Below, piece by piece: positions 46,401 through 57,123 of a stretch of 64,000 bases of DNA; positions within the stretch are counted from its first letter, which is position 1, and each line of letters begins with the position of its first letter. The stretch is from contig NC_003282.8 in assembly GCF_000002985.6 (NCBI RefSeq), positions 1,054,001 through 1,118,000 of the forward strand, written 5' to 3'. The notes under the pieces are model-generated. The model had not been told where the DNA came from. It made no database searches and saw only the letters and a program-made list of their open reading frames with translations. This stretch comes from Caenorhabditis elegans (lineage: Eukaryota > Nematoda > Chromadorea > Rhabditida > Rhabditidae). Position numbers and translations under genes: made by a program.

Positions 46401-48870
46401 TGAAGTCAAATCATCCGATCCAAAAATCGCAAAAGCCACCCAAGATGCTCTTCAAGAAGTTCCAGCTATGCTCGCCGAGCACGGACTCCAGGCGGCGCGG
46501 ATTCAAAATTTGAAAATGTGCACTGTACCCGTTTGGATATTCTCCTCATTTGCTCTTCGAAATGTCATTAATTCGGATTTCCATCCATCTGTAGCTGGAC
46601 ATCTTTGGATTCCGGATATGTTGGCTCCGGATCCGTATTTTATTCTGCCCGTTGCTGTTGGAGTTTTCGGATTTTTAAATTTATATGTGAGAAATTTGGC
46701 ATTTTTGGATGAAAATTTGACAAAATTTTGACCTAAAATTCATGTTTCAAGCACAAATCTCATCCAGAAATACGATTTCTGCCTAATTTCTACTGAAATT
46801 CTCAACAATTTCAGATTTTGAAACTCGAAATTCGAAATCTACGCAAAATTTCAGCGACCAAATCACGAAAACTAGAAGGTCCTAGCTCAACTTTTGTGAA
46901 TTAGTAAAATTAGTTCTAAAAATCGGTCTCGAATTGTTGTAGAATTTGAAATTTTTGATTTTCATGTTTAAATTCAAATTCTCCGGCAAATTTGGGTCTA
47001 AACTCAAAAATCCAGAAGACTCTAGCTGAATTTTGAAATTTCGCGGGTTACTGTAGCCCCAGAAGTACGCAAACACTGAATTCGACACGATTTTTAGCTA
47101 GAGCGACGGAAAATTGGGAGTAGACTAATTGAGCTATGAAAATTTCGAATTTGATGAGCAAAATTACTTTTTAGATCATAATTCGAAGCTTAACTTGAAA
47201 TTTTTCGGTTTTTGCCTCTAGAATAGTAGATTTTTATTTAGAAACTTGAATTCTACTCAAAATTCGGGGTTCAACTCAAAAAACTAGACGTCTCTAACTC
47301 AATTTTGAGATTTTCCGGGTTACTGTAGCTCCGGAAATACGCAAACACCGAATTTGACGCAATTTTCAGCTAGAGCTCTGAAAATTGAGGGATTGATGTA
47401 AAAAATCACTAGGAAATCGATTTTTGCATTAAAAATCGCGAAATTTTTTTGTAAAGCTTTGAAAACTTTGAATTTCAAAATTTTTCAGAGTTTTCAGGCC
47501 AAAAATCGAATTTAGCGTACTTTTTTTAAGCATAAAACCTCAACTTTTGCGAATTTCGGGTTACTGTAGCCCCATAAATACGCAAACACCGAATTTGACG
47601 CAATTTTCAGCTAGAGCTCTGAAAATCTGATCTAGAATGGGAAAATGACGTAGAAATCGATTGTAGCAACAAAAAATTCGCGAGAAATGTTGAAAAATTC
47701 AGTTTTGGCAAGTTTTCTGTGCCAAAAATATTTTTTTCAAAATTTTCAATGTTAAAATCGAATTTCAGAAAATTATAAAAATTAAATTTTAAGCTGAAAC
47801 AATTCCAGAAAAATTACACCAAATTTTATTGCAGTCTCAACGCAAAATCTACCCGGGAGTGGTGAAAATGACGTGGAAACAGAAATCGTACGACGGAGTC
47901 CTGGCATTTTTCACAATGTTCGCCGTGACGATTATGGCTCAATTGCCGGCGGTAAGGAAGTCTGGAAATTTTGGAGATTTTTGGCTGAAAAATTCAAATT
48001 TCTCACAGAATAACTGGAAATTTTGTGCTTTTTCCGGACAAGATACGAGAATTTTTGACTGAAAAATGTTGAAAATCTGAATTTTTCATCATTTTTTATC
48101 CACAAATTCCCAAATTTTCGGCAAAAATCTATAATTTTTCGATTTTCACGGCTGAAAATTCTAGAATTTCACAATTTTTAAGCTGAAAATTTTGAGAGAA
48201 AAATACTGAAATTTCATATATATTTTCAGCTCCGAAATCCAAAAATCACTCGAAAAATCGTAGTTTTTAGCTCATTTTTTCCCGAATTTCGTCCAAAAAC
48301 CCGTATTTTAGCTTTTTTTTTCCAATTTTCCGAATAAAAAAGTTTTGAAAATCAAAAATTTTACATCGAAAAAGTTGAAAAATTGTGCCAAATTTTCCGT
48401 TAAAATTCAAAAATTGCTCGAAAATTCGCATTTTTCAGATTTTTTTAAATTAAAAAATTCCCCAATTTTCCATTTTTCCTATTGAAAAACGTGTTAAAAA
48501 CTATAATTTTATTCTAAAATTCGATTTTTTTTAAAATTTTTCACTAAAAAATCCGAAAATTACTCAAAAATTTTAATTTTTTGACTGAAAAGTTGTGAAA
48601 TTTCACAAATTTTCAGCTAAAAATCGAACCATCGAACCCAAAAATATGATTTTTCAGCTCATTTTTTCTCAAAATTTCACTCTCAATAACCGACAAAAAT
48701 GGATATTTTTGCAGTGTATTCCCCTATATTGGCTCATCGTCTCAACAACAGGAATGGCTCAGGCTCAAATGCTCCGTCATCCGAAAATTAAAGGAATTTT
48801 TGGAATTAAGAAGCTTCCAACGGACTCTGCAACACCAATTAGAGATCTTTTTAAAATGAGAAATGTTTAG
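43462..48870 (+). CDS. COX18/Oxa1/YidC-family mitochondrial inner-membrane insertase
   Basis: Five exons (43462-43542, 43947-44204, 46345-46686, 47835-47951, 48715-48870; all phase 0) encode 317 residues (human COX18 is 333). The N-terminus (MLSRICAPRHISIAS) is basic and hydroxylated, like a mitochondrial presequence. Family features are the first membrane helix with GLSWPGAFISAAILLRIGTAP, the charged loop with QEVPAMLAEHG, PVWIFSSFALRNV, and YFILPVAVGVFGFLNLY. Next come GVLAFFTMFAVTIMAQLPACIPLYWLIVSTTGMAQA, which holds the last two helices. COX18 exports and inserts the C-terminal part of cytochrome-oxidase subunit 2; an OXA1L-type assignment cannot be excluded. Exon 3 is bracketed by a 445-bp intronic inverted repeat. 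Confidence 0.9.
44440..46205. repeat. ~290-bp tandem repeat array in intron 2 of the COX18-like gene
   Basis: The landmark GTGTTTGCGTACT recurs near 44711, 45014, 45291, 45596, 45861 and 46177, with one inverted copy near 44453. Units share CTCAATTAGT, TAGCTCAAAATCGCGT and GGGCTACAGTAACCCGG. Periods are about 265-320 bp. Two further inverted copies of the landmark are in intron 3 (about 47070, 47340; another near 47580). Confidence 0.85.
45594..47350. repeat. 445-bp inverted repeat bracketing exon 3 of the COX18-like gene
   Basis: The left arm 45594-46038 (intron 2) and right arm 46907-47350 (intron 3) are almost exactly reverse complementary. The left end of the loop side reads AGACCGATTTTTAGAACTAA and the right one begins with its complement. 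The arms even give the same 60-residue translation on opposite strands. Exon 3 (46345-46686) is in the 868-bp loop. Confidence 0.93.
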
Positions 48871-49540
48871 ACGGTTTTTTTTTTTCGAATTTTTTTGTTC
48901 AAATTTTAGGGCTTTAGGAGGAGTTTCTCTTGTTGTTTTATTTAATTTTTTTTTCATGAAAATAATATATTTTTGTCCTTATTTTTGATATTTTTTAACT
49001 GAAAGTTTGAAAAATGTAGAACTTTTTGACTGAAATAACTGGAATTTTCCTTTTTTTTGGCTAAAATATCTGAAAATTTGAAGATTTTTAACGAAATTCT
49101 GAGAGTTTTGAATTTTTTGAAAACAAAATTTGCAAATTTCAGCGTTTTTGAACTAAAAAATCTGAATGCCTAGATTTTTTCCCTGAAAGTCAGAAACATT
49201 TCGACGTTTTTCGACTGAAAATCTTAAATTTTATAGATTTTGACCCCAACCAGTTTCTGAAGGGCAAAAAAAAAATTGCTTAAGCCTGAGTCTAGGCCTT
49301 AGCCTAAACCCTGAGGTTAAGCCCAAGCCTAAGCCTACAACTAGGCCTGAGTCCAAGCCTAAACCCTAATCCTAAGCCTAAACCTGAGCCTAGCCTCAGT
49401 TTAGGTCTTAGGCCTAGACCGGAGAACTGACGCAATTTCGCGATTTTCTAGTGAAACTTTTGTGAAAAAGTCCATTTTTTCTTTCAAAATTCACCGAATT
49501 TCCTAGAAAATACGCTGCGAAATCTTTATAACTCGAAAAA
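48871..49540. other. Convergent intergenic region with degenerate telomere-like tract
   Basis: AT-rich, then at about 49280-49425 a degenerate run of (A)AGCCTAA, GCCTGAG and CTTAGG-like words derived from GCCTAA. No gene seen. Confidence 0.6.
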
Positions 49541-50609
49541 TTATCGAACAGTTTCAAAATATTTATCCTCAATTTCCAATTGCTTCTTCGGCATTGCTCG
49601 GCGACGTTTCTCCTGTGCTCTGTCGTATTCTTCAAAGATTTTATTCTTTTTCGGTTCATCTCCCTCAGCCTTTGCCAGAGCTACTGCAATGTCAGTATCC
49701 AGCTTCACCAGCTCATCCGTGTATTTTTTATCGACTCCTGCAGCGTGAAGCTCGCTGGCCATTTTGTGGATGTCTGGAAGAGTGAAGGGATCATTTTCAA
49801 GCCGGACTTGGAACGGTCTGAAGGCCAACGTTATCTGCCAATTGATCTAATTAGCTTTCCAGAATCTCGGGGCACGAATTTCTGGCTTCCCTCATAAATT
49901 GAAATGGAAGAGTTTGCCGAACTAGGCCATTTTGGCTCGGTCATATCTGGGGTAGATTTACGGCGCGTTGTCGCGGCTCGATTTCAGTTGTAAAACTGAT
50001 GTATTGTAAGAGTTTCCGCGTCTCCCCATGCTCGGTACAATTCCCCACATTTATTATTGTCTTACAGGTCCAGCAAGTGCTGCCGTAGCGGATAACATCA
50101 CGGTTATCCGGCCAGAACCGCTGCCAAAGACAACGACTAGACTTGCCAACGTTCATCACTGCACGCCGCAAGTGCGCTCCACCGGATGGCGCGCGGATCT
50201 GAATTGCCGGCGCCAACTCTAATTGTCATCATTCTGGAATGTTCTTGGCTCCTCCCAATTCCCCTATAAAAGGAGCAGAAACGCTCATTCGAGGCCTTTT
50301 CCTTGACTTTTAACTCGTTGTCACGTGTTCGCTGTTTGCCCACAACAACCTGCTTTTCTGTAAATTACTTTATTAACTAATAAACCTGCTCATGACAAGC
50401 CATTCTTATTGTATTTGTCCGTGTGGAGTACACGACTTTCCCAGGAGTTGTCCGGCGGGCGATTGCCAATGGATCGCAAAAAATTCAATGCGGAAGACCA
50501 GAACCCCGTGCACCCTTGCTACCTATTCCCTCCTATTCCGCTCACCTTTCGTTAGTGCTGTGATCAGTGTCACGAATATGGCTGAGAATAAAAGGAACTG
50601 CTTCAACAT
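49541..50609 (-). CDS. Small secreted protein (98 residues), paralogue of the neighbour at 50767
   Basis: Exon 1 is 50546-50609 (donor G|GTGAGC, phase 1), encoding a signal-peptide-like MLKQFLLFSAIFVTLITA. For exon 2 I chose the acceptor ACTCTTCCAG, giving 49773-49541. It is the only strong phase-1 acceptor and yields an alignment with the divergent neighbour: DIHKMASELHAAGVDKKY against SDHHFLQSMIKFGIDKKW, with the same intron position and phase. The mature part is charged and helical (KNKIFEEYDRAQEKRRRAMP). No domain recognised. From memory, the eggshell genes perm-2 and perm-4 lie on the same cosmid as ost-1, and this pair are candidates; I am not certain. The 772-bp intron is filled with transposon debris. 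An upstream in-frame extension (to about 49834) cannot be joined to exon 1 in phase. Confidence 0.75.
49860..50516. mobile_element. Dispersed DNA-element copy (GGCTCGG / GTAGATTTACGGCGCG family), split by an insertion
   Basis: Left part (about 49860-50004): GAAATGGAAGAGTTTGCCGA, GCCATTTTGGCTCGG, TTTACGGCGCGTTG. Right part (about 50410-50516): TGTATTTGTCCGTGTGGAG, GTTGTCCGGCGGGCGATTG, GACCAGAACCCCGTG. An unbroken but shorter copy lies inverted at 51521-51735. I recall this family as very abundant in C. elegans, possibly Helitron-related. Confidence 0.8.
50005..50409 (+). mobile_element. LTR-like insertion (probable solo LTR), 405 bp
   Basis: Comparison with the unbroken copy at 51521-51735 shows ~405 bp inserted here, flanked on both sides by TGTAT (50000-50004 and 50410-50414), a 5-bp target duplication. 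It starts TGTAAGAGTTTCC and contains a TATA box (TATAAAAG, 50265-50272) followed by AATAAA (50379-50384), the order expected in an LTR. The 3' end (TTCTTAT) lacks the usual CA. No internal retroelement genes. Confidence 0.7.
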
Positions 50610-50766
50610 GATGCTTCGGTGATTTGAATCGAAAAGGAACACTCAATTTTGAAAGGATAGTTTTATACTCGGCCGTAAAACGCTAAAGTTATAGGCCATA
50701 AAGTTCCGTTGGAGTTTATGAGGCATCCGGGGGCAAAATATATAAACATTCAACCGTTGATAGCCG
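50610..50766. promoter_or_regulatory. Divergent promoter of the two small secreted-protein genes
   Basis: 157 bp between start codons. For the minus-strand gene TATAAAA is at 50661-50667, about 55 bp before its ATG. For the plus-strand gene ATATATAAAC spans 50738-50747, about 20-28 bp before its ATG. Co-expression of the pair is likely. Confidence 0.65.
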
Positions 50767-51086
50767 ATGAAAATGTTAAAACAACTATTTGTTCTTGTTG
50801 GGCTCCTGGTGGTGTTTTCGGCTGCAGAAGAGTGTAAGAGATCTCCAATTACTACATTCTTTTTCACTGCTAAAATCTATTTCCAGCTGATCACCATTTT
50901 CTTCAAAGTATGATCAAGTTCGGAATCGACAAGAAGTGGGCTCAAATGATCAGCGGAATTGAGGAGAAACACGAGAAAGACAAAGCACTGCTCGAAAAGA
51001 AGTATAATGATGAATTGGCAGCTGTTGATAAGAGTATTCCACCAGAGCAGTACAAGCATATGATGGATTGGTATCGTCATGGTTAA
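50767..51086 (+). CDS. Small secreted protein (88 residues), divergent paralogue of the gene at 49541
   Basis: Two exons (50767-50833, 50887-51086; phase 1; 53-bp intron). It starts MKMLKQLFVLVGLLVVFSAA, a clear signal peptide, followed by a charged helical mature part: SMIKFGIDKKWAQMISGIE, KHEKDKALLEKKYNDELAAV, KHMMDWYRHG. It shares the MLKQ signal-peptide start, the phase-1 intron and the G(I/V)DKK motif with its neighbour. It has no cysteines in the mature part and no recognised domain. Candidate for perm-2 or perm-4 (vitelline-layer/permeability-barrier proteins of the eggshell), based only on remembered location. AATAAA at about 51109 is a plausible poly(A) signal. Confidence 0.85.
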
Positions 51087-53448
51087 TACATAATTTTTTG
51101 AAATATTGGAATAAATTTTTTCCTAGCCTATCCCAGCCGAAAACCCTGAAAATTTTAACTTGGAACTTTGGCTCATTCGAGCCTTCTGTCCAACAGCTGT
51201 CATTATCTACTCATCATCATCGTCCTTTCCTTCTTTAAACAACCGCCCAAATTCCAAAGAGGTCGTCGCCTAAAAGTATATGAAAAAGAAGAAGTCGAAG
51301 AAGACAGCTGTCGTTGAGAGGGGTCACCCCGAGCCAACTCATCGGGGAGCTCAAACATCTAAACAATCGATGGGTGTTGTTATGGAATACTGATGGAAAA
51401 ATGTGAAGGGTTTCGATAAAAACTATCTCTCTATTTCTATGAGCAATAAACAAAACACATCTGGTTCACACAATTTCCGTAGGTTTTCATTTCAATGAGC
51501 ATTTTTGTGTGAACCCATTTCGAAGCGGTTACACGGGGTTCTGACCTTCCTTATTGAATTTTTCGCGCTCCAATGACAATCGGCCGCCGGACAACGTGTG
51601 GGAAAGTCGACAAATACATTTAGTTTTACAACTAATAACCGAATCGAGCCGCGACGCGACACGCAACGCGCCGTAAATGAAGATATGGCCGAGCCAAAAT
51701 GACCTAGTTCGGCAAACTCTTCCATTTCAATTTTACAAAAAACTATTATCATAACACATAATCTCCTCGAAATTCCTTATATTTTGTCAGTTGAAAACTT
51801 TTTTCTACCTCTTCTCCCCGCCGAGAAAACGGCTCCTGAAATAACTAACGGGAAAGAGCGCAGAGGGAAGAGAGACGCAGGCTGCGCGCGCGCTCTGCGT
51901 CTCCCCTCACCCCACACTCTCTCGCCGCACAATCTTAAATCTTAAAAAATTCATAACTCAGTGGAGAGAAGAGCTACAAAAATGTTGTCAACGAACAAAA
52001 TGTAGGAATTGTTACGTAGAATAGATTGTTAGTTGACAACTTTTCGATAACTTATATTCTCAATGAGATATGAACAATTGAAGATTTCCTCACTAACAGA
52101 AGGCAGAACTCAATATCGATCAAAAGTGCAACATATTTTTACACTTTGTCGGCTGCCACGATCTGTAAAAAATATGAAAAAGCACAGCGTTTTGAAGTAA
52201 ACAGGACACCGACAGCTGTTGTTAGTACGGATGTAATTTGATAGCGGTCAACTGGAATGGAAAATGCGTTGCTACAGGACAAAACTACTTGCAGTGACCT
52301 GTGGAATTTATTTAGGAACGAACAGGAGTATAAGGAGCATATTAAGTCAAAACTTATGGGAGCAGAGATTCGCTGCACCATGTTTCGAATTACAAATTTA
52401 ACGGTTTTTGTGCCATCAAAATAAGTTCCACTACAAATAGTTTACAATTCATTGATAACTTTTGTTTTTTCTGACCATTTTCCAGCTGCTCGGAAATTTT
52501 GAAAACAGTAAAAGTAGAAGGTAAAAATATGAAAAATATTCATTCCAAATTTTGTAAATAAAAAATAAATGAAGCTTTGATGCAACATGTCTGTCAGCTT
52601 ATACCACAGATACAATTAGTGATATAAAAATACTATAACTATGTAGAAAGGTAGAGAATAAAGATGATAAGTGTTTTTCAGTTGACAATTTTTGAATAAA
52701 ACTAACGACAATCGAGATATCAGCTGTCAAAGTAGAGATTTTTCCTTACGCTGCACATGGGTCTCCTTTCAAGGATCATATCTTGATTACAATTGAGTGT
52801 ATAAACATGATTCTAACAACAAATTTATATATGAGAATATGTCAAACATTTTTGTAGTTGACAGTTTTTGAACAAAACAGAAGACAATCGAGATATCAGC
52901 TGTTAAAGTATACATTTTCCCTTACGATGCACCATGTCTTAAATTTCAACTTTGGAGGATCATATCATGGTTACAATTATTTTTAATCGTATGAAAATGA
53001 TTGAAACAATAAAATTAAATGCATATATAAGAATATGTCACACATTTTGTTAGTTGATAACTTTTAAACAAAAAAGAAAAAACCGAGATATGAGCCTTTA
53101 AATGGAGAACTTTCCTAACGATGCACCATGTCTTAGATCTCAACTTTGGTGGTTTATATCTTGGAGAAAACCAAGAACAATGTTGAAGATGAACTATAAA
53201 AAAGTGCACATTATTTAATTTTAAAGTTTATTGCACAATCCAATTAATATTAGTCACTTCTCCATAGTCCCTTCTCCCAATAAATTGCACTTTCGATAAT
53301 TCCAATCAATCTTGTGTCAATTTTCTCTGTCTTTCTTTTCCACCGGGCCGATATTGTGCAACATTGTGCCAGCCGTCTCCTCACATGCTCCGCCCAGATC
53401 TGTGTGCTCGGTGAGCCCCCAGCGGGTCCTCTTCATTCGCCGTCCAAG
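51087..53448. other. Upstream region of ost-1, repeats and no gene
   Basis: 51120-51480 is unique-looking DNA with TCATCATCATCG and GAAGAAGAAGTCGAAGAAGACAG. 51521-51735 is a transposon copy. 51790-51930 is GC-rich, with a hairpin at 51872-51903 (GAGACGCAG / CTGCGTCTC). 52370-53130 carries GATGCACCATG-family repeats. The last ~200 bp (CCAATCAATCTTGTGTC, CCACCGGGCC) precede the ost-1 ATG and are the likely promoter/5'UTR. Confidence 0.5.
51521..51735. mobile_element. Unbroken copy of the dispersed element at 49860, inverted
   Basis: Read in reverse it gives GAAATGGAAGAGTTTGCCGA, CATTTTGGCTCGGCCAT, TTTACGGCGCGTTGCGTGTC, AAACTAAATGTATTTGTCG and GAACCCCGTG. Together with 49860-50516 it forms an inverted pair enclosing the plus-strand small secreted-protein gene and the first exon of the minus-strand one. 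It served as the reference for finding the LTR-like insert. Confidence 0.85.
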
Positions 53449-56400
53449 ATGCGTTACGCTCTTGCCGCTTGTCTCCTGCTTCTGGCAGCCTCGTCTTTCG
53501 TTGACGCCAAGGTATGGGCTTTGAGGGGATTTTTTCAGCGAATTAATGAGAAATTTTCAGAAAAAGAAGATCGCTGATGATGAGCTCGGAGAGCTCCTCG
53601 ACAACATCGATGCTGATGAGGAGAAGAAGAGTGGTGAGTAAACTTGAATACGGTATATATCGGCAATTATCAGTTCTATTCAAAATCTGCCAACTAACGA
53701 ATTAATGCAAATTTCATAAGCTACAGCTTGTCAAAATTTAGCTATCGCAGCTGACACAAGCGTTAGTGCTGCTCACATATTTTCCAACAACTTGTTAGCT
53801 GACAACGTTTTGATAACTTGCACAGTCATGTCCCTTTTCAATTTTAAACCGGTGAATCTCAAGAATCATAGGCGTTACTAAAAGAACTACAATTAGTTTC
53901 TTAAACAAATTCTTGATAAAACCAAAAGCGATCCTTCGATGCACCATGCTTCTAACTTTAGTTGACGAGTTATAAAATTAATAAATATCCTATAGCAAAG
54001 TAACTAAAACTTTGTAAAACTTCCTACAAAATTCAAAAAGTTACGGCATTTTCGAAAACCTAATCAATTATCATCCATCATCCATAGTCCCAATCCTCAA
54101 GAAACCCAAAGAGTTTAAAACACATTCGAAACCCCTTCCGACTGATAATGATGATGATTCATAAACTGCCAATGTCCCAATCAATCTTGTTGCATCTGGC
54201 CAGCTAGCCGCCAGCTCACGGAGCCATCTCCTGGGCTCCTGCAGTGTAAAGTTGGAGAACCTTCGAAGATGCTCGAAGCTTTGTGCATTTCACGTCATGT
54301 GGTGTTGTAATATGAAGGCTGCTGCGGCGGCGGCGGCTCCGTGAGCAAGAGAGGAAAACGAGCACTAATATTTATGGGGGAACTTAGATGGGGTAGCTAG
54401 AGATGAAAGTGCTGAAAATAGATCAGGCGTGGGCAATTTGTAGGAAATTTTGTGAGAAATCGTTTGTTAGCGGACAATTTTTCACTAACTTTAATGATTG
54501 CCAAAAAATTCCGGTTTTAAATTAGGCTGCCGAACTTTTGATATAAATACCTCCGCAACCATTAGAGCTATCAAAGAGTTTTCAACCAACAATTTTAGGA
54601 AATTTTGTGAGCAATATTTTGTTAGTTGGCAATTTTTGAATAGCTTTACTGGTTGGCGAGCTATACGCTTCGGCGATTTCGCCAACTTCCGACCCCTGTA
54701 GCTCTGCCAGTTTCAGTACTATCAAATTTTTGCCAACTGGCAATATATTACAAACTCTTGGAAAATCATTTTACAGTTCTCAAACTCTTCTGAAAATTAC
54801 TATATTTTGCAGTAGAGCCAGCCAAGAACCCATGCGAGGACCACCAGTGCGGATGGGGAAAGGAATGTGTCGTCGGAAAGAAGGGAGAACCAACTTGTGA
54901 GTGCATCTCAAAGTGCCCAGAACTCGACGGAGACCCGATGGATAAGGTGGGACCTAACAAAATGTTAAAGCTTGAAGTTTTAACAGTACTTTGTTAACTG
55001 ATAACTTTTTTTTAGCTCTGCTGGTTGCGGAATTATAATTTTTTTAAACTAGAACTTTGACAAGTTCTAACTCCTCAGCCGTTACAGCTATCAAAAATTT
55101 GCTAACTACTAAAATGTAGCTTAAAACATGTTCTACAAGTTGTTAATCAATAATTTTTTAAAATCTAGCAATCTAACAATGTTACTCCTCTTCAAACAAA
55201 AGTTATCATTCCAGGTGTGCGCCAACAACAACCAAACCTTCACCTCCCTCTGTGACCTCTACCGTGAGAGATGCTTGTGCAAGAGAAAGTCCAAGGAGTG
55301 CTCCAAGGCTTTCAACGCCAAAGTCCACTTGGAATACCTCGGAGAATGCAAGAAGCTTGATGAGTGCACCGAAGAGCACATGGCTCAATTCCCAGAACGC
55401 ATGGCTGACTGGCTCTTCCAGGTGGGGGTTGAAAGAGGCTAATAGGTGCCATTAAAAAACTGACAAATGGCACATTAACGTAAAAGTTGTTTGAAGCAGT
55501 TTGTTAGTTGACAATATTTTGTTAACTTCAAAACTAGCAGAGTTGCGGGGATTTGAAATTTCAAAAATTTCAAAACAAAAAATTTAGTAGATTTTTTTTT
55601 CAAGTTGGAATATCTCAGCAACCAGGGTTGCTTTTTAAAAAATTGTTTTCGAGAAATTGTAGCAAATTTTATGAAATTTAAATATTTTTAAACAAATTTT
55701 GTGTGTTCCAACTGATTGTCGAGTTATCGCTCCGCAAATTCGGCAACTCAAAAAACCCACAAAAAACGAAAAATGAAAAAAAAAAAACGTTTTTTCAAAC
55801 CGATCCAACTCCGCTTGTTTCAAAGCTAGCGAAATTTTGTCAACTGAAGAAACACCATAAATTACTTAAATTTTATTAATCTCAATTTGTTTCAGGTCAT
55901 GAAGGAGCTTAAGAAGAGACGTGAGCTCCACAAGCTCGAGTGGGAAGAGCTCCTCTCCGAGGCCGAGAACGACGACGAGAAGAAGCACGTGTACCCAGTT
56001 ATCTGGAAGTTCTGCGAGCTTGACACCAAGCCACATGATAAGGTTAGTAAGAAGCTTGGTTTAAAAAAAAAACGATATATTTAAAAAAGCTAAAATTGAA
56101 ATTTTGAGAAATAAAAAAATTCAAGCCAAAAAAATTTTAATTTATAAAAAATCAAAACTTATCAATTAATAAATTTAGACACAATGTTAAAAAAAAATAT
56201 TCAGAATTAAAAAAAATCAGAAAATGTTTTATTTCCCAAAAAGAAAACATTTTTTGAAAGTTTTTTTAAAACCCTACTGTAAATTTTAAAAAATTAAAAA
56301 AAAACATTTTCGAAAATTTTTAAATTTTAATTTTCCACCCAAACCTAAAATTTTCTGAATTTTTTGAATTTCCCACTCTAATCCCACTATTTTCAGTCCG

Positions 56401-56567
56401 TCTCCCACCACGAGCTCATTCCAATCACTGCTCCAGTCATCCCAATGGAATCCTGCATCAAGCCATTCCTCGAGGGATGCGACGCCAACAATGACGGAAA
56501 CATTTCAATTAAGGAATGGGGAAAATGCTTGGGACTTAAGGAGGGAGAGATCCAAGAGAGATGCTAA
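53449..56567 (+). CDS. ost-1: SPARC / osteonectin, basement-membrane calcium-binding glycoprotein
   Basis: Six exons (53449-53511, 53561-53633, 54813-54946, 55215-55421, 55896-56042, 56397-56567; phases 0, 1, 0, 0, 0) encode 264 residues, the length I recall for C. elegans SPARC. A signal peptide (residues 1 to about 19) is followed by an acidic stretch (DDELGELLDNIDADEEKK) and the Cys-rich follistatin-like module (NPCEDHQCGWGKECVVGKKG, CANNNQTFTSLCDLYRERC). The extracellular calcium-binding domain comes next, with the EF-hand loop D237-E248 (DANNDGNISIKE). SPARC binds collagen IV and calcium in basement membranes and is made mainly by muscle in worms. Intron 2 (53634-54812) is long and has a GC-rich, possibly regulatory, segment. 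Confidence 0.97.
54190..54350 (+). promoter_or_regulatory. GC-rich segment in ost-1 intron 2, possible enhancer or alternative promoter
   Basis: It stands out from the AT-rich intron: CAGCTAGCCGCCAGCTCACGGAGCC, then GCTGCGGCGGCGGCGGCTCCGTGAG. CTCACGGAGCC (54215-54225) and GGCTCCGTGAG (54335-54345) are perfect inverted copies. The preceding CATAGTCCCAAT and CCAATCAATCTTGTTGC resemble words just upstream of exon 1 (CATAGTCCC, CCAATCAATCTTGTGTC at about 53260-53320), suggesting a partial duplication of the promoter. Confidence 0.5.
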
Positions 56568-57123
56568 ATAATTATCTAATTAAAAGTTTAAAAAATTCGA
56601 AAAAAAAAAACTTTCCCAAAAAAAATTCTAATCCAGCTTGCCGAACTGCCAACTTGCTCACATGCTAGAAATATCTGTAAATTACAGATTTCTAGGCCAT
56701 GAACCCCCTATTTAACCTCAAATATCGATTTTTGAATTTTTTTTGCTTTGCTGAATCCAATGTGCCAAATCTCAGTTGAACATAATGATATCCTACTGAT
56801 TCTTTTTAATTTTTTTCTATAATTTTCAATTTTAATAATAAATGTTTATTTTATTGATAATTACGGCAATTTGTGAGAGGAAAAAATTGAAAAAAAAAGA
56901 ATTTCAGAAAAAATTCCAAAATATCAAAAAAAAACCACTTCCAGATTTTTTCCATATAACTCGGAAACCCTAGAAGCTACCAAAAAGTTGTAAACAAACA
57001 AAATGTAGCTCTGACAATTTGCAACATTTTCATAGTTGATATGTTTTTGCTAACATGTGTGGTTGCCGACTTATATCCCTCGACATGTAGACAACCAAAA
57101 AAATTGCGCTTCTCAAAAAAAAA
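56568..57123. other. Convergent spacer between ost-1 and the first srx gene
   Basis: AT-rich, with AATAATAAATGTTTATT near 56834 (possible poly(A) region for ost-1). No gene. Confidence 0.6.

Noticed and set aside
45856..47088. The same ~60-residue protein predicted on plus (45856-46089) and minus (46882-47088) strands
   Set aside because: It is the translation of the two arms of the intronic inverted repeat; no domain, no independent splice or start context.
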